Positions 55,590-64,000 of a DNA stretch of 64,000 nt are shown one piece after another; the first letter of the stretch is position 1; each line of letters begins with the position of its first letter. The notes under the pieces were generated by a model, which saw nothing but the letters and a program-made list of their open reading frames with translations, searched no databases and was not told the DNA's origin. Source of the stretch: Orychophragmus violaceus (taxonomy: Eukaryota > Streptophyta > Magnoliopsida > Brassicales > Brassicaceae); contig CM058238.1 in the NCBI GenBank assembly GCA_030180135.1, forward strand, positions 47,581,765 to 47,645,764, read 5' to 3'. The position numbers and the translations under genes are program-made.

Positions 55590-56112
55590 TTTAACGAGGT
55601 GATCCGAGGCCCATTCATTAGAGAGACAGACCGGCCTCTTCTCTACTTCGACCAGAGTTTCCTTTTTCGTACTGGTTTTATTTCTTTTTCTTTGGTTTCT
55701 CTCCCTTATTTTTGATGGCCCATGTTTAGGCCCAGTTCTCTTTTTTTCGGTTGTAAGTGTTTTAAAACACTAAGTTTGATTGAACGAAAACTCAAGTAAG
55801 TTTAAGATAAGAAAACCCTAAGGTTTCTCGATCTCTCTCTCCCCTTGCGCGGCTACCCCTTGGAAGATTGGATCTCTTGGCTTTTGCTTGCTGCCCAAAC
55901 GTGTTCGTAGTGTTCTTACTGCTCCTTAGTTCCTAGATCATCACCGACCACCCACTGACGAGGAAGAGAGCGCCATCGGCCAGCTTCCAAGTTCCATCCG
56001 ACCATGCTCATACCACCTGTTCCACCGTACCGCTCGCCCGCTTGTACCGTTCGCCCCATCGGCCACCGACCGCTCGCCCATCTCTCTCGACCACCGACCG
56101 CATCTCACATCA

Positions 56113-56701
56113 TCTGGTATCAGAGCTTTAAAGCTCCTGACCAGCCCGGTTATCTCCTCTCCCTTGTTTAGTTTCAGTACTGTTTTTGTTCTTTGTCTCT
56201 TTCAAAATCGAAAATCAAAAAAAAAAATTAGGTTGTTAGTTCTTTTCATTTATCAGCCTAGTAGGATCATTATAGAACCGATTGCTTTCATGCTGCCTTC
56301 TTATTTCTTTGCTTCTGTTGTGCTTGAATTAAACTGAAAACTCAAGAGAAATTTGGTTAGAAATCGTTAGTGCTAGGTTGTAGTCTCCGAGCGGCCGCAA
56401 CTAGGGCATTAGGGTTCCTTGTGCTTGCGGTTTGGGTTTACTCTACTTTCCTTTTATAGTTTTAGTCAAAAAAAAATAAAAAATTCTTTCTGTTTCAGTT
56501 TTTTTCTTTTTCTTTCTTGCTTGCGGCCGCGCTTTCCTTTTCTTCTTTCTTCTTTGGTACGTTTGATTTGTTTGTCAAGTGTGCAGGACGAATGGCCCAA
56601 GAACAGCCCAACCCACAAGCCGGACCAGCTGACCTTGAACAGCTAATGGCCGCGATCTAAGCGATCGGCCAAACGCTTGGGGCTCGGCTTGACCGATTAG
56701 G
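56113..56701 (+). pseudogene. Second CRM-like internal copy: primer site, leader, gag start
   Basis: Primer site TGGTATCAGAGC at 56115-56126, leader, and Gag ATG at 56592 (MAQEQPNPQAGPADLEQLM), with a stop near 56657. It is cut at 56702 by Athila; the frame continues at 61465 on the other side. Confidence 0.85.
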
Positions 56702-57905
56702 TGATAGGTCTAAGTTTTAATCCCTATACTAAACTGCAAGTGCACAGTAATGTCAATGTAGTATATAGGGTTATCGAATCCACAAGGACTCTGGTTTTCA
56801 ATAGGACGAAAGAGATTAATACTAGGAAGAAAGCAAATTGTTGTAAAGTAAATAGCAAGGCGAGAAAGTAAATCAGTAGCAGGAATTTGTTGTGAAAGCA
56901 ATAAACTAAAAGCGCTAAGTCTAGGGAATTCTCAGGAAATCAGACAAGCGGACAAGTTAATCAGTCAGGATCAAATTAAACTCAGTTCTAGAACTCAAAT
57001 CACGGAATTAGAATTAACCAAATCTCTTTGCGAAAATCCTCTAAGTCTAAGTGCAGTAATCCAAATCTCTTTGCAATTACTAACAGATTAAACCAGCATT
57101 AATTTCAAGTTCGATATGTTCACAATTAAACTAAACCAAATCTCTTTGCGAATAATTCAATTGCTCAACCTAAATAGTTCAGATTCTAAACCACACTCTC
57201 GTGTCGTATTTAGCAACCTAAGATCTAGATTCTAATTGATCAGGTTAGAACTAGCATTAAGCACAATTTAGTTTGAAGAACATTCTAATCATGTGAATCC
57301 TTAACTGAATTAAACAAGTCTAGCAAGTCATAAAATCCTTAATGAGAAACCCTAAACTTAACTATGAATCTACTCAGACATGATTAATGAAACAGAAATT
57401 ATAGAATTAATAGATTGCATATAAGAAAATAAATAGATAAAGGGGTTCGAAATCTTCTCCAAAATAGATGAAGTACAGGATTAGATCAGCCCCAAAAGCT
57501 CTAAAAATCTCTTAGCTCTAAGTATGAAAGCGTAAGAAAAGCGTAGCCTAAACAAGTGGCTAAAAACCCTAATATATAGTCTAAAACACGTTTTGGGCTT
57601 TGTGTAAATATCTGGGCTTTTCTGCAATATCAGCATTCTTCATTAAACCGCCGAGTCTGGCCCATCTCGCATATGCAACGATCGACACCAAAGGTGTGTC
57701 GATCGATGCATTCCTCAAATGTCCACGGAGAACTCTATCTCTCGGCCAAACACTCCAAAAATCTCCAGAAAGTGCCATAATCACCAAATCTGCTCCAAAT
57801 GTGCTTGTACCTAATAAATACCTGAAAAGACTCTAAAACATAATAATAGACTCGATAAATAAGATATATACCATGGTTAAAATCCCTAAAATCCATGGTA
57901 TATCA
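56702..57905 (-). repeat. Athila 3' LTR (1204 bp)
   Basis: TGATAGGTC to GGTATATCA on the plus strand, adjoining the polypurine tract. Several CCAAATCTCTTTGCG units (near 57020, 57060, 57135) resemble those of the other Athila LTRs. Motif pair at about 57680-57710. Confidence 0.9.
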
Positions 57906-57919
57906 ACTCCCCCACACTT
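57906..57919 (-). promoter_or_regulatory. Athila terminal polypurine tract
   Basis: Minus strand AAGTGTGGGGGAGT next to the 3' LTR. Internal copies at 58076-58090 and 58827-58840. Confidence 0.85.
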
Positions 57920-59257
57920 AGCTCTTGCTTGCCCTCAAGCAAGTAAAGAACCAAAACATGGTGAAGAGGTTTGAAAACTTTCAGAAACTCTTTTCATCTT
58001 AGAAGCAACAACACTCAGATTCCCCTTAGTAATCCACTTTAAAGATTTCACCTGTAGATATCAAGACCAACATGTACTTCCCCCACACTTAGCAATTGTC
58101 CTAAGTAAACTCCACAATCACATTCACGCATTCAAATTCACCCTACTGACTTCTGCAAGTATTTAAGTGCGGTCTCACCTAAGGAGTATCGATCAAAGGC
58201 ACATGGACTCTTACCTTATCAGCTCTAGACCACCATACTATCTTTCTCTAGTCCCTTTCTTCTCTTTTCCCTTCCTTAGCATTCTGATTTTTCCCCATTG
58301 GGTATCATTTTATTTTTTTTATAAGTGCTCTTCCCGTTAAGGGGTGTACTTTGAACACATTCCATGGATGCACATGATATGAAAGTTGTAGCTACCATTC
58401 CCATGACCACTTCGGAGTTACTAACTCATCGTCAGTTTATTATATATTTTTTTTTTATGGAAGGGGAGAAGGGAACTAAATAGGACAGGTTTACAGGCTG
58501 TGTCAGAACTAACAAAGGAATCCGACTCAAAGTATTCCAAGCCCTTAGGTGAGAAAATCTAAGTCAGTATTAAGGTGAAGTCAGTAAAAGGATCCTCTGA
58601 TACCTGAAGTGATGTGGGTGTCCTCAGTAAGTTGATCCGTGTCTGGGTTTTCTAATAGTCAAAGATTGATCTGCAACTTCATCCCAATGGTTACTTAAGT
58701 TCCTGCAAGTGCTGTTAATCTTCTCAAAAAATCATTGTTTCCTACTTAAACTGATTTTGACTCGATAAAACAAATTTTTGAAAATTGGACTGACTCTTAA
58801 GAAAACAAAAGCGTGCGTCAGTAGCTCCTCCCCCACACTTAAAACACATTGTCCCCAGTAGTGTCAAGCTTAGGGTTGGTGAGAATAAATAATCAAAATC
58901 GAAACAATCCGAAAAGTTGCAGAACACGTACCTGGCGTCGCCCTGTGTCGATCGATGCCACAAGGGTGTCGATCGATGCAAGGCGAATTTTGCTCGCGGT
59001 TATGTGAATAACCGATGTCTGGACGATAATTGAATCGGTAAACCGTAAATCGCAACTGCATCGACCGATGCACTAGGTGTGTCGATTGATGCAAAGCGAT
59101 TCTGCCTGTTTCTCACGCTTCTGAACACACTTAAACAGAAAAATCAAAACACCAAAATCAAAACGAAAAATGAAAATAAAAACGAACCAAACAGTGGGTT
59201 GCCTCCCACTCAGCGCTTGTTTAAAGTCAGTAGCTTGACTATTGGAAGAGATCAGAT
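57920..59257 (-). other. Athila 3' non-coding region
   Basis: Counterpart of 4874-6178. Internal polypurine tracts 58076-58090 and 58827-58840, motif pairs at about 58943-58980 and 59057-59094, and the AGCGCTGAGTGGGAG block (reverse) at about 59200-59216. No frame of note. Confidence 0.7.
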
Positions 59258-60802
59258 TCATGGGGGTTTCAACAGAGACTTTGAGTGTCTCTGTGAATAT
59301 CTCTTCATCCAAGGAGGTGTATAGGCTTTCAGATCATGAGGCTTTCCAAGGAATGAATAAACAGCATCAGGGCGGGAGCGAATCTTGGGTGGTACACTGC
59401 GTTTTCCTGCATTCAAAACAATATGGTCAGGAGGTTTAAGCTTAGGTGATTTATATCTTACCTTTGGTGCAGATCTGATGTTTGGGGCTTTCTGCTTATG
59501 AGCAGTTGCAGGCTCTGAAGATGTTAGAGCAGGTTCAAGAGGAACCGCCATCTTCTTCTCTCCACTATCAGATACTGTAGTTCCACCATTCTGAACTTCT
59601 TCTTTCAGATGACCATCAGTGGAGATCATCTTCTTATCCACCACCATCATGCACTTCACTACACTCTGCTCATGTTTAGACCTTATAGGAACTTTTGGGA
59701 ATGGTATTGGAGGTTTGTAGACCCTTTCCTTAGCAAAAACATCAGATTTGGGCGAAATTGGGTATGCCTGACTGTCGCGTCGACCAACGCAGAGTGGGTG
59801 TCGGTCGTCATTGAATTGATGTCGACCTTCAGTGTCGACAATGGTCAATTTCTGTTTGTCGCAAGAACTCGAAATTGCCGTCAGAACTGCGTGTCGACCG
59901 ACACTAAGGGGGTGTCGATCGATGCATGTCTCAGACAGACAATATTCATCCAGAAAATCCGAGATTATGCTCTCTTCTTCACCTAGCAACTCAATCTCAT
60001 CTCTTAAGGTCACAGCTTTGATGGATTTGTACTGTTCAGCTTTCCCAGCTTCATTATGCCTTTGTATTGCTTGAGATGTCTGTTGGATTTGAACATCCAG
60101 CTTCTTCACATGTGTGCTCAGAGATTCAAGCTTCCCATTCAGATTTTCATGCATAGCATCCAACTTCCTGTCGAAGTCTACAGCAGTCTTGGTCTGATCC
60201 TCTAGTAACTGCTCCATCATAGATTCCATCTTGCTCTTATAAGCATTAGTAGCAGGAGGTGTCTGATATGAGGACGATCCATAGGTTCTCTTATAAGAAT
60301 TACCTTGCTGATTACCAAACCTGTTTCCTTGGATTCCAGAGCCATTGATGTAGTTCAAATCTTCTTCCTGTTTTTCCAAGAATTGCTCCATCATGGTTTC
60401 CAATCTGCTCTTATATGCAGGTGCAGGTGGTGCTTGGTAAGAAGAAACACAATAGTTCCTCGAGAAGGCATTACCCTGTTGCTGGAAAGGTCCCTGAAAA
60501 GCAGATTCCTGACTGTAGAATTCATTCCATCCAACGCAGTTGATAGCTTCTTGCGCATATTTTTCAAGTAGAAGACTATGCACATAGTCGACTTTACTCT
60601 TCAACCCAGCTATCTGTGAACTGTCAATCCCTGAGCCGAAAATATCATTCTGACACATCCTCCTTACGATCTCCTCTTGGTGCTTCCGCGAAACTGTGTC
60701 GAGCGATGCAATAAGAGCGTCGATCGATGCAGCGCGAACAGGCGTACCTGAAACGCAAGAAAAAGAAAAAGAAAAAGAAAAAAAATTAGTAGCCAAAAAC
60801 AA
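59258..60802 (-). CDS. Athila Gag C-terminal region, open 514-codon frame
   Basis: Begins at ATG 60802 shortly inside the leader; the normal Gag core is missing, so the true start is uncertain. Residues about 60-95 (KVDYVHSLLLEKYAQEAINCVGWNEF) resemble the Athila Gag tail. A unit of about 50-60 residues is duplicated: SSYQAPPAPAYKSRLETMM and SSYQTPPATNAYKSKMESMM. The coiled-coil-like segment KLDAMHENLNGKLESLSTHV follows, then an acidic LGEEESIISDFLDEYC. The end is AYTPPWMKRYSQRHSKSLL. No zinc knuckle and no protease. Palindromic motif copies are translated in different frames (ASIDAL, CIDRHPL, VGRH), so they are not kept for their peptide. It is intact as a frame but is probably a by-product of a non-autonomous element. 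Confidence 0.65.
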   Translation of the reverse strand: MFLATNFFSFSFSFSCVSGTPVRAASIDALIASLDTVSRKHQEEIVRRMCQNDIFGSGIDSSQIAGLKSKVDYVHSLLLEKYAQEAINCVGWNEFYSQESAFQGPFQQQGNAFSRNYCVSSYQAPPAPAYKSRLETMMEQFLEKQEEDLNYINGSGIQGNRFGNQQGNSYKRTYGSSSYQTPPATNAYKSKMESMMEQLLEDQTKTAVDFDRKLDAMHENLNGKLESLSTHVKKLDVQIQQTSQAIQRHNEAGKAEQYKSIKAVTLRDEIELLGEEESIISDFLDEYCLSETCIDRHPLSVGRHAVLTAISSSCDKQKLTIVDTEGRHQFNDDRHPLCVGRRDSQAYPISPKSDVFAKERVYKPPIPFPKVPIRSKHEQSVVKCMMVVDKKMISTDGHLKEEVQNGGTTVSDSGEKKMAVPLEPALTSSEPATAHKQKAPNIRSAPKVRYKSPKLKPPDHIVLNAGKRSVPPKIRSRPDAVYSFLGKPHDLKAYTPPWMKRYSQRHSKSLLKPP

Positions 60803-60841
60803 AAAACCAAAAACCTAGTCTAAACCCTAAGTTCAAATCTA

Positions 60842-61464
60842 TCTAATCATGTGAATCCTTAACTGAATTAAACAAGTCTAGCAAGTCATAAAATCCTTAA
60901 TGAGAAACCCTAAACTTAACTATGAATCTACTCAGACATGATTAATGAAACAGAAATCATAGAATTAATAGATTGCATATAAGAAAATAAATAGATAAAG
61001 GGGGTTCGAAATCTTCTCCAAAATAGATGAAGTACAGGATTAGATCAGCCCCAAAAGCTCTAAAAATCTCTTAGCTCTAAGTATGAAATCGTAAGAAAAG
61101 CGTAGCCTAAACAAGTGGCTAAAAACCCTAATATATAGTCTAAAACACGTTTTGGGCTTTGTGTAAATATCTGGGCTTTTCTGCAATATCAGCATTCTTC
61201 ATTAAACCGCCGAGTCTGGCCCATCTCGCATATGCAACGATCGACATCAAAGGTGTGTCGATCGATGCATTCCTCAAATGTCCACAGAGAACTCTATCTC
61301 TCGGCCAAACACTCCAAAAAGCTCCAGAAAGTGCCATAGTCACCAAATCTGCTCCAAATGTGCTTGTACCTAATAAATACCTGAAAAGACTCTAAAACAT
61401 AATAATAGACTCGATAAATAAGATATATACCATGGTTAAAATCCCTAAAATCCATGGTATATCA
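60842..61464 (-). repeat. Athila 5' LTR, truncated
   Basis: Matches 57284-57905; the other 582 bp of the LTR, the primer site and the first internal bases are deleted. The junction lies at CTATCTAATC with about 2 bp of shared sequence. Confidence 0.88.
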
Positions 61465-62762
61465 TTAGGGCATCCCGTTGAGCAGCCGCCTCGGCCGGAT
61501 GAGCAGTAGCCTCGGCTTGGAGCTTATCAGCCTCGGCCAGGAGAGTATCAGTACAGACTAGAGGCACAACAGCATCGGTTCGACCAGCAACGTCGACCAG
61601 GCCCGCACCGCGGACGAGTGGATCGACTCGGATGCTTTCAGGACACCCGACTGGACGACACGGACGATGACACGGATGAGCTCGAGGATGGACACCACGG
61701 ACCTCGGCCATTCTACCAGCACGATCCAATTCACCGTGGAAGCATACAAGAACAAGAGGTACAACATCCATATTCGAATGATATTAAACTAAAGCCTCCT
61801 ACATTTGCAGGTAAGGTAGACCCGGAGGCTTACCTAGATTGGGAGCGAGGGATGGAGCATATCTACGATCATTACGGATATCCCGAGCACATGAAGATCT
61901 CCCTTGCGGTTGCCCAGTTCACAGGGCACGCCCTGTCATGGTGGGACCGGGACGTAGCAGAACGAAGGTGCCATCGGTACGAACCTATCACTACGTGGGC
62001 AGACATGAAGTTCCAACTAAGACGGAGGTATGTTCCAACCCATTTCCACAGAGATTTGCTGAAACGTTTTGGTAAACTGATGCAGGGAACTAAGACGGTC
62101 GAAGAATACTTCGAAGAGTTCGAACAGCTACGGAACCGAATTGAGCTGGAGGATTCGGAAGAGACCCTGATGGCCCAGTTCGTGGACGGACTGAACGAGA
62201 GGATCACTCGAAAGGTAGAAATTCAACCATATCACGATATGCACGAATTGTTCCATTTGTGTATACAGGTTGAGCAGCACAACAAGCGGAAGACCACGGC
62301 CACAACCCGGCCTAGGGCCAACACACCTTGGGTGGCACAGACTCCACGACCCATTGACAAAGGTAAGACAGTTGAGTATGAGTCTCGGTTCAAGAAGCCG
62401 ACCATTGAGACCTCTAAGCCCAACCGACCAGACCCAGGTAAGCTCCCTAACACGTCCCGTTCTAGAGATATCACCTATTTTAAGTGTCAGGGTAAAGGAC
62501 ATATGACTCGAGACTGCCCGAACCGGAGGATCATGATCCTGAACGAAGCCGGTGAGTACGAGTCTCTAGATGAACATGAGGAACTTGAGACAGGGACGCC
62601 CATAGAGTATCCCGACTCTGGAGAGCTATGGGTGATCAGGAGAGCTCTTAGTGCACTTGTTGATCCCGAGACGGTTCAACGAGAGAACATCTTCCGCACT
62701 CGCTGTACTGTGAACAACAAGGTATGTAGTCTTATTATCGATGGTAAATCTTGTACTAACGT
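61465..62762 (+). pseudogene. Second CRM-like gag copy, continued
   Basis: Resumes after the Athila with CCTCGGCCGGATGAGCAG; a stop precedes, then an open frame from 61618. It carries KLKPPTFAGKVDPEAYLDWER, ISLAVAQFTGHALSWWDRD, FGKLMQGTKTVEEYFEEFEQL, MAQFVDGLNERITRKV, a knuckle YFKCQGKGHMTRDC whose first Cys is Tyr, and the protease start IIDGKSCTN in which the residue after DG is Lys rather than Gly. It lacks the 1-base deletion of the first copy. It is cut at 62763 by another LTR. Confidence 0.9.
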
Positions 62763-63131
62763 TGTAATGACCCTCCCGAAGGAGTAAAATGTCAGCACGC
62801 GGAATACGACCAGTTGGAATGGATCAGAAGAATATCGACCAAAAATCAAAGTTGTGCGATCAACGTCAAATTGACGTCGTTAGCTAAAGAGGACATTCTA
62901 AGACTTTCGGTCGAGTCAGAATTCAAATTGGACGAGGGGATAAAGCGGTGGTCGAAAGACAATGAAGATGGCTGAGGAACGTCGGGAAATTCGGAAAATT
63001 TGTGAATGTTGGGACGTCACATGTTTCTGATAGAGGAGTTCAAACTAAGACTTTTGGTCGAAGCGGAATTTAAAAAGAGTGAACGGTTTAAGAGATATCG
63101 CATTTACGATAAAATCGGGTACGTCGGGTTA

Positions 63132-63311
63132 GAAGCACGACGGGACGGAAGGACGATGGATGGAAGCACGACTTGTCATGCATGAGCAATTATTCCCGGA
63201 AGCACGAGGTGTTAAGAAGCACGAGGTGTGAAGAAGAAGCACGAGGTGTCAAGTAGAAGCACGAGGTGTAAAAGAGGAAGCACGATGGGTTCACCGGAAG
63301 CACGAGGTGCC
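63132..63311 (+). repeat. GAAGCACGA array, eight copies, upstream of TATA
   Basis: Core GAAGCACGA at about 63132, 63162, 63199, 63216, 63236, 63255, 63276 and 63297; most continue GGTGT. Spacing in the dense part is 17-21 bp. Confidence 0.85.
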
Positions 63312-63498
63312 GTCGCGCATGGAAGGGAAGGGTGGATGCGCCTGGGCCTTGCTGAGTGTCCACCGAAGTGTCGCCGTGCATGTCAGAGGAGCTGGGGAGT
63401 TTCTGAATGTCCGGCCAGATGTTGCCGCGCATGGCCGCCGCCGGAACCGACCAACCGGAGGCCGCCGTGTAACTTTGCCACCTCGCCCTTGTTTTTCC

Positions 63499-63506
63499 TA
63501 TAAATA
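63499..63506 (+). promoter_or_regulatory. TATA box of LTR promoter
   Basis: TATAAATA about 190 bp after the repeat array, with GAGAGAGAG-type DNA about 60 bp downstream, as in plant core promoters and leaders. Confidence 0.6.
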
Positions 63507-64000
63507 CCCAGATCCCTCCAGCATTTTTTCCTCATTCCAAAACTCATAGCAAACCGCCTAGAGAGAGAGTAGAGAGAGAAAGGGGCTGGGCGGACCGGAG
63601 GAAGTTCCCGGCGAGCCGGAAGCGGTTTCCGGCGAACCATCGAGGGAATTCTGCCGGTCGGCCGTAGACACATTCTCTAACCAGAAACATGTTCTAGAGA
63701 GAGAGAACGTCCAGGTTAGAGAGATAAAATGAGAGAAATCCGGGAGAGAGAAAGCGCGGGCAGGAGTATCCCGAAGGGCGTTCCGATGCTCCGTTACCGG
63801 TTCCGACAGGCGGTCGGGTACGGTTTACGGAAGGTGTTCTATAAGCTTTAGATCTGTGGAACGTCTAGTGTGAACCTTAACTTAAACCTTCTTTGACTTA
63901 GGATCTTTGTGTCTAGATCCATGAGAAGTCCCGGAGTAGGACGGACCAAGGTCTAGGGTCGTCGGACCCGAGCAGGTGAGTCCCGATAGCTAGGACTGAC

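Larger units (their letters stand above)
49294..56112 (+). mobile_element. CRM/Galadriel-like Ty3 chromovirus (6.8 kb), inactive
   Basis: LTRs 49294-50253 and 55152-56112 (TGATGAGG...ACATCA) differ at about 32 of 960 positions plus one indel. The primer site is initiator-Met. Gag, protease, RT, RNase H, integrase are in Ty3 order. No classical chromodomain is visible; instead pol continues into the 3' LTR, as reported for the CRM clade. Five or more lesions disable it. It is inserted in a copia gag after TGAAG. The right LTR is followed by a primer site and a second internal copy rather than by flanking DNA, giving an LTR-internal-LTR-internal tandem that reaches 62762. Confidence 0.85.
55152..56112 (+). 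repeat. CRM-like LTR 2 (961 bp)
   Basis: Pair of 49294-50253. Preceded by purine tract AAGAGGGTGGGAA and followed two bases later by a primer site (56115-56126), so it is shared by two internal copies. Confidence 0.9.
56702..61464 (-). mobile_element. Pol-less Athila (4763 bp), nested in CRM-like gag
   Basis: Target duplication TTAGG at 56697-56701 and 61465-61469. 3' LTR 56702-57905, 3' region with three polypurine tracts, a 514-codon gag-tail frame, and a 5' LTR of which only the U3-side 623 bp remain (60842-61464). Over the shared part the LTRs differ at 6 sites plus one indel, about 1%. RT, RNase H and integrase are absent, and the primer site is deleted. The insertion is younger than its host LTR pair (about 3%). 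Confidence 0.92.
62763..64000 (+). repeat. LTR of another Ty3-type element (Tekay-like?), runs off the window
   Basis: Starts TGTAATGACCCTCCCG, a start common in plant Ty3 LTRs, directly inside the gag frame; AACGT before it may be the target duplication. It contains a short repeat array (63132-63311), a TATA box (63499-63506) and a GA-rich stretch after it. No coding frame is convincing: 63228-63549 frames overlap and resemble nothing. The right end is outside the window. Confidence 0.6.

Noticed and set aside
63228..63673. Frames on both strands near the right end
   Set aside because: GC-rich LTR sequence with overlapping frames on both strands and no recognisable domain.

Overview
This window looks like plant nuclear heterochromatin, most likely pericentromeric DNA of a Brassicaceae species. 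It is a dense nest of LTR retrotransposons (Ty3/gypsy Athila, a CRM/Galadriel-like chromovirus, Ty1/copia) and CACTA DNA transposons, with one short gene-derived island. I see no intact cellular gene, no rRNA or tRNA gene and no CRISPR array. The plant assignment rests on Athila-type pol, a tRNA-Asp-type primer site, initiator-Met-tRNA primer sites, TNP2-type CACTA transposase, and B3/REM and DUF223-like gene relics with GT-AG introns.

Layout. 1-1095: TNP2 half of a CACTA transposase (minus). 1122-1749: dispersed repeat, copy A. 1750-2663: Athila-like LTR fused to a degraded Athila pol (2664-4873) with its long 3' region and 3' LTR (13993-15155). A complete Ty1/copia element sits inside that Athila (6179-13896, minus, target duplication CCTAG, LTRs differing at 6 of 637 sites). 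15156-17497: decayed Ty3 material ending in an LTR. 18695-19319: repeat copy B. 19934-20760: N-terminal half of a CACTA transposase plus subterminal repeats. 21631-23072: non-autonomous CACTA element (target duplication ACA). 24294-27869: a second CACTA element (target duplication ATT) carrying a promoter and four exons of an OB-fold (DUF223-like) gene. 27963-29090: a decayed paralogue of that gene. 29511-30290: a B3/REM relic.

31290-48489 holds rearranged Ty3 chromovirus copies on both strands. An Athila derivative (39953-46647, target duplication CCCAT) sits inside one of their LTRs. A copia LTR with the start of gag (48490-49293) interrupts that Ty3 gag. A CRM-like element (from 49294) interrupts the copia gag. 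A pol-less Athila (56702-61464, target duplication TTAGG) interrupts the gag of a second, tandem CRM-like copy. A further Ty3-type LTR (from 62763) interrupts the same gag and runs off the window.

The most notable signals are: (1) a paired palindromic motif around TCGATCGA that recurs through every Athila copy in LTR, leader, untranslated and linker DNA; (2) an inverted repeat in the chromovirus LTRs whose arms change in a compensated way between copies; (3) a pol reading frame that continues about 125 codons into the LTR and is open in both LTRs; (4) three conserved polypurine tracts per Athila; (5) a CACTA element carrying a gene whose paralogue lies about 100 bp away; (6) a copia polyprotein broken only by one in-frame amber codon. 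All identities and ages are counts by eye.
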